In this document: piece by piece, positions 1-9,872 of the stretch | Layout of the letters: each line of letters opens with the position of its first letter | Numbering within the stretch: position 1 is the first letter of the stretch | NCBI GenBank assembly: GCA_004335635.1 | Contig: QAXH01004420.1 | Location: 1 to 16,449, forward strand | Length of the DNA stretch: 16,449 nt | Reading direction: 5' to 3' | Origin: Chloromonas sp. AAM2 | Lineage: Eukaryota; Chlorophyta; Chlorophyceae; Chlamydomonadales; Chlamydomonadaceae | The notes under the pieces: generated by a model | Seen by the model: the letters and a program-made list of their open reading frames with translations, nothing else | The model's database searches: none | What the model was told of the DNA's origin: nothing | Program-made: the position numbers and the translations under genes

Positions 1-1551
1 AGCCCAGGCAGCCAGGGCAAATGGACACTCTGCGGTCGGTGGGATGGTGTGGGCAGGGCGCAGTCACCTTGCTTCCATTGGGAGATGTCCAACCACATGT
101 CCAGTGCAATACAAAATTTGCATTATTGTTACTGGGTGAATCATGCGTTATTACTTATGGTGCCAAGATGCATCAGCTACAAGAAAACCGCTGTAAGTTG
201 AGACTTGATACCATTCACACGCCCGCAGAACCAGTGCTGCCGGCCGCCCTACATATCTGGGTCACAAGTCAAATACTTAAACTCAGGATGGTTTTGATTT
301 GGTTCAACAAGATCTGGTTCAATCTCCAGATCTCCTGTCTATTCGTTTCTTGTTAACCGAACCTGATACCGCTTTCCTGTGATGTGTACAGACTGACACA
401 CTCGCCTCGTTTTCTATCCACTTATGTCTTCCTAGATTTAATCAAGTACATGGCAACTGTGCACCTACATAGGACTGATCTGCAACCATCTTCGCTTCAC
501 TGACCTGACTTGCATCATTTGGCACAACTACCGGACCTGTCATGGCTCAAGTCTCGTCCTTGCTACTGAGCCATGCACTCCTTGGTATGCGCACCTGGTC
601 AGTTTCAAGCATGAGGGGGCCCATGCAAGTTCTCAACATGATTGGTACTGCTGCTCGTTTGCTTGCTCCAGATTGGTCTGCTGCTCAGTGTTACACCCAT
701 GTGCACACTGCATGTCACTCATGTACTGTGCGCTGAACCATCCTCTACTACTATCACTGACGCTCAGTGCAATGCCCGGAACTTTGAATAGCTTGGCCAA
801 CCCAGCAAACAGTTTTTAGTTAATAAATGCAATCTATACAAGCATACCTCAAGTTCAAGCGCCTACACCTGTACCAGAAAATGGTCGACATGCAATGAAT
901 CAGAATCATAAACAATATTTTTATCTGGACCGTTGAGTTGTCAGCCAATGTTAGCAACATAGACAACACTGGAATCATACAAAGCAACTGCCTCAGCAGA
1001 GCTCCTACTACGTACTACTTGGCCACCAAATAACACCAAGTCGTCGCCAAAAAAGCTGCAATTAAGACTGCTCCTACATTTGTAACTTTGCCCACCAATT
1101 AGAAGTGTTGGTCGCCTGGAAAAGCTGCTGTTGTTAGGAATCACTGCAGAAGACAAGAGCACCGACCTGCTGCAGTTTGTTGAATTTTGCTTTGCGGGCC
1201 ACCAACGCCTAGCGAACAGCTCACTTGCAAGCTCGCACCCCGTCCCAGCCTCGCGGAATCACTATGAGCCGAAAATCCCACCTCCATGACGCCTTCTCAA
1301 CGTGTGCAACGTGTGCAAAGTGTTGCGCCTAACAATGCAGCAGGGCGCGACTAAACTATCGCAATTGCAACCGCCCAATGCAATCTACCGTTCCTACAGC
1401 ACCTTTCTGAGCCGGTTGTACTGCTTCATGGGCTATGTAACTGTACACATCGACTGCTGAGGCGTGCTTTTCTATCCATTCGTACTATGTTCTTGTAAGG
1501 CTCAATCAACACTATTGATACACTATACACTTTCGTAATGAGGACTCATGC
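1..1551. other. Region downstream of gene A, no supported gene
   Basis: Only short open frames occur here. A minus-strand frame at 941-1162 encodes a Gly/Val-rich stretch with GDDLVLFGGQ, faintly reminiscent of a kelch blade, but it has no ATG start (it opens on GTG). A hairpin lies at 310-333. The gene A 3' UTR must lie in the right-hand part, but no clear poly(A) signal was found. Confidence 0.5.
310..333. repeat. Inverted repeat, 8-bp arms with 8-nt loop
   Basis: AGATCTGG at 310-317 is perfectly complementary to CCAGATCT at 326-333. No gene next to it explains a function. Confidence 0.6.
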
Positions 1552-3863
1552 TTACATCCTCAGCTTCCTTGCCATCCTCTTGGCTTCGTATCCCTCCTCA
1601 CCCTGTCCCTCCATGGGAGAAGGGGGAGAAGGGGAAGATTCCCTCCCCTCATAACCCTCTCCCTGCATTGGAGATGGGGACGGATCACCCTCCTCCTCTC
1701 CTGCCATGGCAGCAGGCGAAGGATAACCTCCCTCCTCACCCTCCTTGTACCCCCCCTCCTCGCCCTTTCCCTCCCCCTCCGCCATCTTTCCCTCCTTCTC
1801 TGCCTCGCTCACAAACCGCACCTGCCCGCGAATCTCGCCCTCGGGATAGTTTGTGGTCTCAACCTGCATCAGCATGAACTCGTTAACACATACTTGTTGC
1901 GCACGATGCATACCAATCCATTGCAGTCTGTAAGCATGTATGGAGGCCGGGCAGTCAAGCCCATGTCACGGATGAAAATGGGTTCTCTCTTCCCTCCTCC
2001 ATTGCAGTCTGCATAGCTTATGAGCATGATGATACGCAACATCGAGGCTTCTTCTTGCATTTGGTGTGTGGCCCAATGCTTGTGCGTGACACGTGAGTCG
2101 GTGCTTGCACGTGACAAGGCACGTGACTCACGTTATAGTAGATCATTCCATTGCTCAGCAGCTCGATGAAGGTCGCATAGTCAGGCACTTCATCACTGGT
2201 CATGAGCTCCCTTTCATCAGCGTACCAGTAGACGGTCATGTTGTCTCCTGCACGTGGCTCGAGTTCGGTTCCCTCGGCTGCAGCACAACAGGAGGACAAA
2301 CGACGTACTCTGTGATGGTTAGCAACAGCAAACTAACCGTACAGATTGCCTCATCGTGCTGCAGACGTTCGCCAGCGACATCCACAATTAAATTCCCTGA
2401 CGAACACGGGGTGACATAGTTTGAGCTGGATGGTGTGTTGCCGGAACATCCAGGCATAACTCACTGTAGCCGTCAGGGTAGATGACGTACACAACGGGGC
2501 CGGTCTCGTTGGTGCTGCCGGCGCGCAGAGTTGCCTGCGATGGCAAGCAAGGTGTAAAGTGCTGATGTTTCCATGATCAGAACTTGGTAAGAAGTGTACG
2601 AGTTGGTTCATTTGCTTTTGGTAAAGGCATGTAGATCGAAAACCGTGAATATACGAAGCAACTCCAAAAGCTGTGTTGCACGCGACAAATTCGCCCCATC
2701 TTTATCTTCTCTTCTGCCGCAACAGCACGCAATGTGTTCCCTCGCAGTTCCCCACAACTTGGCGATTGATTGGGTGCAATGGTAAGTTGAAATTCATGTC
2801 GATGACTGCATTGCTACCTTAAACTTCTGATCAACAAGGGCATGCAGTGGTCACATTTTATAAGCTTAGGGTTGAATGTTCGAGGGACCAATACTGGGGA
2901 TGCGGGTTTATCGTTGCGTGAAACGGGCTCGTAGTACATGCTCCAGCTGAAGGGCTGAGGTTGAAGGGTGATGAAGTTGCAATGCCAGTTGAGGAGAAGG
3001 AGGGAGCTGTAGGCAGGTCCCATACTGTGCAAACGCGGCTGTTTGACTTGGGCGTGTTGGTCAGCTAGTAAAGTTATGTGAGGCTCTTAGGTCAATAAAG
3101 CCTTTCAGCCTTCCATCAACCCTGACATACCTGACATACTGAGGGGATGTCGGTCTGATCCCCAGCGTTCAGATTCGGTGTGGATAGACTCTCTGGTTAG
3201 CACGATTTCTGCTTGGAACTCACTTTTACGGAGATGCACACACCAGCCACATACCATGGTTAGATTCGCGTAGTTGGAAAAGGTGGCCTGTCCCTCTGTG
3301 TGGTTAGATTCGGGCTTGGTTGTGAACGTAATTGTTGAGGTCATCTTGGTGGTGTTGACCTGCAATGTAGAACATTTCAGAAACAAACTTTCGGCGGACA
3401 TCCCGTAAGCGAACCCAGCTACCACGCAGCCCCAGGCCACCCAGAAGAAAAGCACAAGTGGCGGTGTTGACTACGCTGAGACTGTGCGGCATCTAGCAGG
3501 GGCACAGTGACGGCATCGTACGTATTGCGACCATCCGCGGTGGGACTTCAACGAGCCACGCAAACGGCTGAGTGATGTGTTCGGCTGGTTGGGAGGGCCG
3601 AATGCGATGTGAACTGCCTGCGACACTTCTGCACACTCACATTCTCAGGTACTACGTTGTAGCCTCTGCCGTTGGCAAGCCATGACTTGTTCTCTTGGGA
3701 TTGGACCTGCCATACGAACAGAATTCACGGTGAGGATCCCAAGGGTTGAGCCGCACCCAAGGCTGCGATGGCTTCGCATCTTTCAATTGCGACTGCAGGA
3801 CGCGCTCACCTGTGTCGCAAACGCTGCCAGGCACAGAAGCAACACAGCAGTGTAGCTGGCCAT
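1552..3863 (-). CDS. CHRD-domain secreted protein, paralog A (six exons)
   Basis: Exons in coding order: 3863-3810, 3706-3641, 3359-3255, 2534-2465, 2277-2132, 1863-1552. Together they make 753 nt, a 250-residue protein ending in TAA. All introns are GT-AG; introns 1, 2, 3 and 5 are phase 0 and intron 4 is phase 1, as in paralogs B and C. The ATG opens a hydrophobic signal peptide (MASYTAVLLLCLAAFATQ) with a plausible cleavage after VQS (residue 21). Residues ~42-165 match a CHRD domain: FTT strand, TNETGPVVYVIYP (83-95), a YATFIELLSNGMIYYN block (132-147) and YPEGEIRGQ (153-161). CHRD is known from chordin and many secreted proteins; its biochemical role here is unknown. The mature chain has no cysteine and five N-glycosylation sequons (N42, 59, 72, 84, 111). 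The 83-residue tail is rich in Glu/Gly with several SP motifs (DPSPSP, SSPSPPSP) and ends KRMARKLRM. It is the most diverged of the three copies, and its intron 3 (720 nt) is the longest in the array. Gene and domain are well supported; function is inferred only as extracellular or cell-wall. Confidence 0.85.
2090..2125. promoter_or_regulatory. Three CACGTG boxes in intron 5 of gene A
   Basis: CACGTG occurs at 2090-2095, 2108-2113 and 2120-2125, just inside the intron 5 donor. CACGTG is the G-box/E-box core bound by bZIP and bHLH factors in plants and other eukaryotes. Gene B has three at a comparable place. Confidence 0.35.
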
Positions 3864-3958
3864 CTTCTTGGCTCTGATGTTGTCTGAAGTGTACGACGAT
3901 TCCACTCCGGCACTGGCGTGTACAAAGTTATGTTCCAATCCCTGGCAGTGGCGATGCA

Positions 3959-3965
3959 TTTTACA
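3959..3965 (-). promoter_or_regulatory. TATA-like element of gene A (degenerate TGTAAAA)
   Basis: TGTAAAA begins 102 nt before the gene A ATG, the same distance as the TATA boxes of B and C. It follows a conserved GATCnGAAnGC-like block seen upstream of all three genes. Sequence alone would be weak; the conserved position is the main support. Confidence 0.4.
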
Positions 3966-4021
3966 CGGAGACAAAGCGTTCAGATCAAAACGACATACAC
4001 ACGACGAACCTGGAGCTTCCT

Positions 4022-4050
4022 TGTCTTGGAAGGGCAGATTGTCTAGGACA
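4022..4050 (-). promoter_or_regulatory. Upstream module of gene A: TGTCTTGGA plus palindrome TGTCTAGGACA
   Basis: Plus strand TGTCTTGGA lies at 4022-4030 and the inverted repeat TGTC-TAG-GACA at 4040-4050, followed by GTGG. The same pair in the same order lies upstream of B and C. The palindrome is 177 nt before the ATG. Candidate transcription-factor site, inferred from conservation across paralogs. Confidence 0.45.
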
Positions 4051-4904
4051 GTGGTCAAACACATCGGAGGGTACGAACGCCAGCGCTACACGTTGCTTCT
4101 GTCCAAGTCGATATGCTGAGTGTTTATCGCGTTGCCAATCACTTGTCACGTGTTCAAGCGCCCATGATCCTCATTAAAGTACGAGTATTTGCACCAACGG
4201 CGCAGTTTTGCAGGCTCCAATGGATGCGCGCACATTGGCCAGACAGTGATGTGCCGATCTTGTCAAAGGCGCAGCCATGCACTGGGCAGGGGCGCGTACG
4301 ATGTATGCTGCTCCACGTCATTCGTTTTCTTGGCATCCAAGCAAGCCTCCAAGGCTCAGCAAAGCCGTCCAAGGTAGACGGGACATTGCTGAGATGCGGG
4401 GTTGCCGAGGCAGTATGCAAGGAAATGCCGAAATGCCGATCAGAAGCCTTGCTTTGGTCAGCGAGAACCGTGGATCTGATCCCTCACAGGGTGACACCAT
4501 GGGAAGGAAACTGGACGAGGATCATATGCTGAGGATTGTGCGTCAAAGTCATGAGGGGTTGGGTGCATGAAGTGGAGGCTCAAAACGTGCTGCCCTTTTG
4601 CACCCGTAGTGATGGTTGACTTCAACATCTGTGCTAGCTGGGAACTAACACCGCCCGGCATTGGGATATGATGCTGGGGATGGCACATGTAAATCATAGC
4701 ATGTTGTCCATGGGCCAGAGTTCCATCAGGTATCATTGTCACGACTAAGGTAGCAATGTGACGTTGCGGTGAGCGGACTGAAATCACATGAACCATGCAT
4801 GATAGTGTGGAAGGGTAATGAAGGCTCGCTTCCAAGGCTGTGTGTGCCAGGCAGGAGCACGTTGGATCCCAAGGTCAGCCGCTGCTTTCCTCTTTGTTTT
4901 TTTC

Positions 4905-4928
4905 CTCCTAGAATATAATTCCTAGGAG
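4905..4928. repeat. Hairpin-forming inverted repeat after a T-rich run
   Basis: Left arm CTCCTAGAAT, loop ATA, right arm ATTCCTAGGAG: ten pairs with one bulged C. A run rich in T precedes it. Function unknown. Confidence 0.5.
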
Positions 4929-5890
4929 TGACATGTTTATGCCTGCATATTTCACCAGGGGGCTAAACAAGCTCTTAATCTAATCTGCTGCACAGGCAAA
5001 TCCATGTTCTACATTGGTCTGACATGATTATCACAGACTGTGGCTTTGTAGTGCTTGTTTACTATGCATATGGATTACATCAGGAGGGCGAACACGCCTT
5101 CTTGCCTGCAGTTATGAAACCATTCCCAATTGAATTCACTTGTTTGCAGTAACGGTGAATCCACCCAGTGATGTGCTGGCTCAGGAAAACTTTGGAGCTG
5201 TCACATCTGTTCACTATGTACATGCATTTCCTGTTCACTATTCGTCACACTTTTCTCCGCACGTCTGACAGCTTCACAGTATTACAGCCATAGGTACACT
5301 TCACATGCCACATGAATATGTACACTGTACGTATACACACATATGTACACTTCACTTCCCATGACAAGAATATTTCAAACCTTTCACAACTTGTACATAC
5401 AGAACACACACTGGCTACAATCAGCACCGCAGAAACTTGTGGTGCACCTAGCGCACTGCAACGTTGTGCAATGCATGCAATTGTGATCAGCTTCACCACT
5501 TCAGCGAAAAAATTATTTGAATGCACATCGCTGCATACTTATAAGATGAATTTTAAGATTTCCCGTGTTTGGACCCACACGTCCGCACCTACCTAAAAGG
5601 CCCAGACTCAAGAGCCGAGTGCGCTAGCAAACGTGGCTTGCAATTGGTTGTATACTTATATACTTACCAGGCTCCTCTCGTGTAGGGCCCATACGCTATA
5701 CCATTAATCGGCTAACCCCAGCCAGATTCTCAACCAATCAGCAGGAGTTCATAGACTGATTTGTACGCAATAATTATGATCTTGCTATGGGCGCCAGTCT
5801 GCTCACTGCTTCAACAGCTCGCTCAGGTGTTCGTCATTCTTGCTGCACCAACGAGGGAAAGATATCAACTCTGGTGTCTTAAAGCTGAGA

Positions 5891-7815
5891 TCACTTGGCA
5901 GCCAGAAGCTTCCTCATCATCTTCTTCTTCATCTGCTCTGGCATCGTGTCAGTGGGCTCCCCAGTCGTTTCCCCTCCAGTCTTTTCCCCAGTCCCCTCAT
6001 CGCTTACCAGTCGGAACTGACCACGGTTCTCGCCCTCTGGATAGTCTGTGGTCTCAACCTGCATGGGCATGTGCACAAGCATGGGCATAAGCTAATGCTG
6101 GGGAGTAGCGTGCACAGGTGCTCCAGAAACGTTGCTTTCCCCAGCATGCAGCAAATAAACTGCATGGTTTTGAACTGGTCATAGGCCCCTTGTTCTCAAC
6201 ACCCAACAGGTACTCTCAGGGTCCCATGCGTTTTGCACAAGAAATTCAACTTGAGTACGCAAGAAATATGCATCAGTGCGTAGGGAGCATGCTCAAACTT
6301 TGTCGGTGGCATTCAGAGCTTGCACATGTCACGTGTTACGTGCACGTGTTGTTTGCACATGGCAAGTTACTTTTGAACTCCATGGCACGTGACTCACGTT
6401 GTAGTAGATCATTCCAGTTCCCAGCGCCTCCAGGAAGGTCTCAAAGTCAGGCACTTGCTCACTGGTCTCGAGGTCATCGGCAGTTGCACTGAAGTCAACG
6501 GTAAAGTCCTTCTCTGAAGGGGTCTCTGCAGGGGCTTCACCAGCTGCAGCACAACGACAACAAGCAGATTATTACATGATTTGACAATTTGTAGTGGTAC
6601 TTGTAGTTACAAAACAACAGATAACATGCAGGCCTGATAGCTGGCAAATTTCCTAACAAGCGATCAGTCGCAGGTATCCAAGTTGGAGGACAGTCATAAA
6701 GGAGCGCTGCAGCCGCCTGTCAATCTATGACCCATATACTTATGGGTCGTATGTGAACTTGCAGCATGCAAGTCAAATGGTGGGCTGTGGTGGGAAAAGC
6801 GGTGGTTGCAATGGTGGGCGGTGATGATGGCGGGCGGACAGAACGGTGGGCGCTGGACTGCAAAGGCGAGAAACGGCTGAAGGCAGTCACCCAGGCACGA
6901 CTCACTCGTGTTTGCAGGGTAGATTGTGAAGACGACGGGACCAGTCTCGTTCACGCTTCCATAGCGAAGGGTTGCCTGTGATTGAAAGGCAGGGTCTTGC
7001 GCAGGTCAGACAAAGCGGTTGAAGAAAGTCGTGGGATTCAGGGGATGATCATCTGTGTGTGACTCTCTTGGCACACAGGCCACATGCCCGAAGGCACAGT
7101 GATAACAGTGAGTTGGTGGTGCCCTTTGAGTGCCATTACTACTGGACAGAATTCAAACATGAGAGTTCCATCCATGAGTTTGGAACCCGGCTCGTACTGT
7201 GGTAAGATTCGCGGCGTTCGTGAAGTTGGCCGTTCCCTTCAGAGTCATGGTCTGGTTGTTGGTTGTGAAAGTCACGGATGAGATCATCGAGGTGGTGTTG
7301 ACCTGCAGTCGTGAATGCAGATGGCGCTCAGCGAAGCATCACTTGATCGGTCTCAGCTACCGTGCAGCCTCGACCCGCCCAAACGATAGCGCAAAAGATG
7401 CAGAGGAGGGCCGTGGTTAATTGCAGTGTGTGCGGCGGCAAGGAACAAGCTAAGATTATCCCTCAAAATAATTATGGGCGATACAAGGTGCAATCGTCCG
7501 TGAACGATAGGCGACTCAGGGCGGTGGGCTGGCCGGGAAGGGTAGCTGAGCTGTTGAGATTGTCGAACACATTACTGGTGGACACTCACATTCTCAGGCA
7601 CAACGTTGTACCCTCTGCCGTTGGCGAGCCATGACCTGGTCTCTTGGGATTGTACCTGCCATACGAGCATAATCCAAGTTCTAGCGGTGAGGAAGGGATG
7701 AGCCGACCCCGAGCCTGCGATCACACCGCAGCTTCCAACTGCGATTGCAGGACGTGCTCACCTGTGTTGCGGACAGAGCCAGGCACAGAAGCAGCGCAGC
7801 AGTGTAGCAGGCCAT
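5891..7815 (-). CDS. CHRD-domain secreted protein, paralog B (six exons)
   Basis: Exons in coding order: 7815-7762, 7655-7590, 7302-7198, 6975-6906, 6543-6398, 6058-5891. They sum to 609 nt, a 202-residue protein ending in TGA. Donors are GTGAG or GTACG; acceptors are GGCAG, TGCAG and CACAG. The signal peptide is MACYTAALLLCLALSATQ. The CHRD core (about residues 42-165) contains SSVTFTTNNQTMTLKGTANF, VNETGPVVFTIYP, an FETFLEALGTGMIYYN block and YPEGENRGQFRL. Where CHRD proteins usually carry a His before the GEIRG loop, this family reads VETT. There are six possible N-glycan sites (N42, 56, 66, 72, 84 and 97, the last spanning the exon 4/5 junction) and no mature cysteine. The tail is the shortest of the three (about 35 residues, Gly/Thr/Glu-rich) and ends MKKKMMRKLLAAK. 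B is the closest relative of C: introns, promoter and 3' flank all align. Introns 4 (362 nt) and 5 (339 nt) hold no other gene that I can see. Confidence 0.87.
6330..6391. promoter_or_regulatory. Three CACGTG boxes in intron 5 of gene B
   Basis: CACGTG at 6330-6335, 6343-6348 and 6386-6391, close to the intron 5 donor. The matching part of gene C has only decayed forms such as CACATG. Confidence 0.35.
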
Positions 7816-7907
7816 TTTCTTGTCTGTGGTGTTGGTTCAAGCGTAGACCAACAAAGGTTGCTGTGGTCGTATGGTGCTTCCTGGTAAGACTGAGTCTGGC
7901 CACACTT

Positions 7908-7913
7908 CTTATA
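7908..7913 (-). promoter_or_regulatory. TATA box of gene B
   Basis: The minus strand reads CTCTATAAGAAGTGTGGCCA. TATAAG begins 98 nt upstream of the ATG at 7815, and the block TATAAGAAnTGTGGCCAGAC is shared with gene C. Confidence 0.65.
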
Positions 7914-8108
7914 GAGCTGATTATGAGCGCTTTCTGATCTAAAACGGAACTCCGGGTGCAAGCCAGCTCTGCTGTCTTGGACGGCGATATCGCCTCACGC
8001 AATCGCGTATCGCGGTGACTACCGCACCCCCCAGATTGAGTCGAACATCAGCAGTCCCAGTTCACCTTCTCTTCTGTGTGAGAAATGGGTTGAGATCAGG
8101 ACTTGCCT

Positions 8109-8141
8109 TGTCTTGGAAGGGTCGGCCGTCTGTCTTGGACA
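8109..8141 (-). promoter_or_regulatory. Upstream module of gene B: TGTCTTGGA plus palindrome TGTCTTGGACA
   Basis: TGTCTTGGA at 8109-8117 and TGTCTTGGACA at 8131-8141, followed by GTGG. The module sits 316 nt before the ATG, farther than in A or C. A further TGTCTTGGA lies nearer at 7973-7981, so about 135 bp appears to have been inserted or duplicated between them. Confidence 0.4.
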
Positions 8142-8661
8142 GTGGCCGACCATCAATGGCCCGAGGTGATGTACGAACGCCGATCCTGTGTCGCTGTGTC
8201 GCGGGCCACACGATAAGTGCTCAAGAACACGGGGTCCACGATGGTGAACCAAGTACTGGTACCGCAAGCAACAGCGACGAAGTTTCCAAGGTTCCACTGG
8301 ATGTGCCTACGTTGCTCAAGGCCACTCAACGAGCGAGGAACTCTTGCAAACCAACAGTTGCCCAAGCTGCTTTACAACATATCATTATTACCTTGACTGC
8401 AGTTTGTCCGGTCCAAGCAAGCGTCCAAGGCTGGGCAGCAGCCGTCCAAGGAAGCCAATGGACTGTTCAGACGCGCATCTGCCGGACGCGCATCTGTCAG
8501 ACAAGTCAGGGCATTGCTTTGGCTTGTGATTTCACATGCGGTGCAATGTCTGCTGCAAGCAAAGCAAGAGGTAGAGTGTTGAGCGAGTGTGGAAAAAAAG
8601 CAATCGGCACGCGTCAGTATCCACAAAGTTGTGACGTCAGAGTGAGAGTAACGCTTCTGAC

Positions 8662-8854
8662 CTGTCACTGCCGCGGTGTCTCCAGGCAACATGCGCAGAA
8701 CAGGCCCAAACACTACCCGGTCCGCCCGTCTAGCCCTGGTAGCCTTGCCCCTTAGCTGCTCCTCAATGCTGAGCTTGTGCTTTCGGGCCACTGCCTTGGT
8801 GCTTTCTTCTGCCTGGCTGCCTTCTTTACTTCCCGGCTCCCGCTGCACAGACAT
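8662..8854 (-). CDS. Possible first coding exon of an unrecognised small gene
   Basis: An ATG at 8854 opens 64 codons ending at a possible donor (ACAG/GTCAGAAG). The peptide starts MSVQREPGSKEGSQAEESTK and continues with a basic SIEEQLRGKATRARRADRVVFGP-type stretch, broken here by description because the family is unknown. Charged, lysine/arginine/glutamate-rich composition and mostly G/C third bases look more coding-like than neighbouring frames. No downstream exon was identified before the gene B promoter, so it may be chance or a gene fragment. Confidence 0.25.
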
Positions 8855-8910
8855 ACTTCGTACGCCATGAGCAAAACTCTCAGCCCATGCAGCTTGCCAT
8901 GCACATCGCT

Positions 8911-8964
8911 TGGTGGGTGCCGCTTGGCATGATTCATCGTTGCAAATGGTGGGTGCCGCTTGGC
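8911..8964. repeat. 18-bp direct repeat, period 36
   Basis: TGGTGGGTGCCGCTTGGC occurs at 8911-8928 and again at 8947-8964. Confidence 0.85.
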
Positions 8965-9591
8965 GTTAGTCTGATTATGGTTTACCTTCCCTTCTGCGCA
9001 AGACAGGCCCTCCTGCAGTCCCTCTGCTTTTGTGGTGCACTCCTGTCAAGCCCTTGTCTTGGTCTAGCAGTGCGCCGTAACCGAACCATGTTGACAAACT
9101 TGCGGCTTTGCAGTGCTTGTCACCTGGTCTGGGGTTCTCCGGTCATTCCCCGATGTGATTCCCAATCCTTCCAGAGAATGCATGGTATTTGCATGTTGCA
9201 TATAAGTTACGAGTGGAAGTAGATCAGCTACAATCCTTTTCTGAACGATTTGAATCTGTTCATATCTGTTGACTCTTTGGCACAGCATTTGTTGCTGGTG
9301 CAGTGGTGCAGTCAACAGTCGTGCTGGTTGTTTTCCTTCTTCTCTTCCCCATGCTGAGCAGTCCTCCCTCGACCGCAGGCCATGTAATACACACTCATAC
9401 TGCGTAGATGTACTTGTACTATTCGCTCTGACAAACCCTTCGCCAGACCCTTCGCACCTTTCCTTTAATGTTACACCCAATCATGACACAATCCGACCAG
9501 CACCGCACAGCTCGAAGGCGCACTGATGCATGGAATTGTGAATAAGCTTCACTACTCCAGCAAAAAATCGTTTGAATGCACCAACTTTAGT

Positions 9592-9614
9592 TTAGGTCTG
9601 AAATCCGGACCTAA
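9592..9614. repeat. Inverted repeat in gene C 3' flank
   Basis: TTAGGTC (9592-9598) pairs with GACCTAA (9608-9614) over a 9-nt loop. The matching gene B flank does not keep it. Confidence 0.5.
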
Positions 9615-9729
9615 GTAGGTCACACCTTTCCCATAAGGCCCAGTAATCAAGGAGCCGTGTGCGCTAGCGAACGTTGCATCAATCAATACTAAATCTATGT
9701 ACAACTCATTACGTCGGCTCTGTCATCAA

Positions 9730-9734
9730 TTACA
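9730..9734 (-). terminator. Possible TGTAA polyadenylation signal of gene C
   Basis: TGTAA on the minus strand, 139 nt after the gene C stop. TGTAA is the usual chlorophyte poly(A) signal. No equivalent was found close after the stops of A or B, so this is weak. Confidence 0.3.
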
Positions 9735-9872
9735 GCCTCTGTCACATGCTCTTTGCATGGTTTCTATAGTGTTCAGTGGACGACTTGCATGCAGCAATCA
9801 TAATCTTGCTATGGGTGCAATGCTTCTTACTGCACCGAGACAGATATCAAATTTTCTGCCGCATGGCTGAGA

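Larger units (their letters stand above)
3864..5890. other. Intergenic region between genes A and B
   Basis: Holds the gene A promoter (to about 4054). A stretch around 4332-4375 resembles 8411-8453 upstream of gene B (CCAAGCAAGC...TCCAAGGCT...GCCGTCCAAGG), a remnant of the tandem duplication. It also has a hairpin at 4905-4928, an imperfect repeat around 5293-5371 sharing GTACACTTCAC, and the gene B 3' flank from about 5470. No convincing coding exon was seen; open frames are short and lack paralogs. Confidence 0.5.
5470..8150. repeat. Tandem segmental duplication, unit B (pairs with 9520-12370)
   Basis: Beyond the exons, this unit matches the gene C unit in three places. The 3' flank matches (5470-5640 versus 9522-9680, sharing TTTGAATGCAC and GTGCGCTAGC). 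The 3' UTR matches (CTTGCTATGGG near 5781 and 9806). So do introns and the promoter. Edges are approximate and by eye. Confidence 0.7.
7816..9872. other. Intergenic region between genes B and C
   Basis: Contains the gene B promoter (to about 8145) and a remnant shared with the A-B spacer near 8411-8453. It also has a doubled GACGCGCATCTG-like motif near 8470-8495, the possible exon at 8662-8854, and an 18-bp repeat of period 36 at 8911-8928 and 8947-8964. A hairpin lies at 9592-9614, and the gene C 3' flank starts near 9520. A 246-codon plus-strand open frame (8015-8755) runs through the promoter and is not believed. Confidence 0.5.

Noticed and set aside
314..330. GGTTCAATCTCC, resembling a tRNA T-arm/B box
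   Set aside because: No acceptor, D or anticodon arms could be built around it. It is better explained as part of the 310-333 inverted repeat.
1548..1877. Pro-rich plus-strand frame (109 codons)
   Set aside because: It is the antisense shadow of gene A exon 6, caused by the purine-rich tail.
4113..4570. Overlapping frames upstream of gene A (up to 139 codons)
   Set aside because: Several frames are open on both strands over the same bases, none with recognisable features, and the B counterpart does not conserve any of them.
8015..8755. Longest single open frame of the window (246 codons, plus strand)
   Set aside because: It runs antisense through the gene B promoter module and the spacer. 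Its composition is Arg/Ser/Thr-heavy with no domain, and the paralogous A spacer does not keep the frame.
9064..9480. 138-codon minus-strand frame downstream of gene C
   Set aside because: No domain, signal or splice support, and the corresponding flank of gene B has no equivalent frame.
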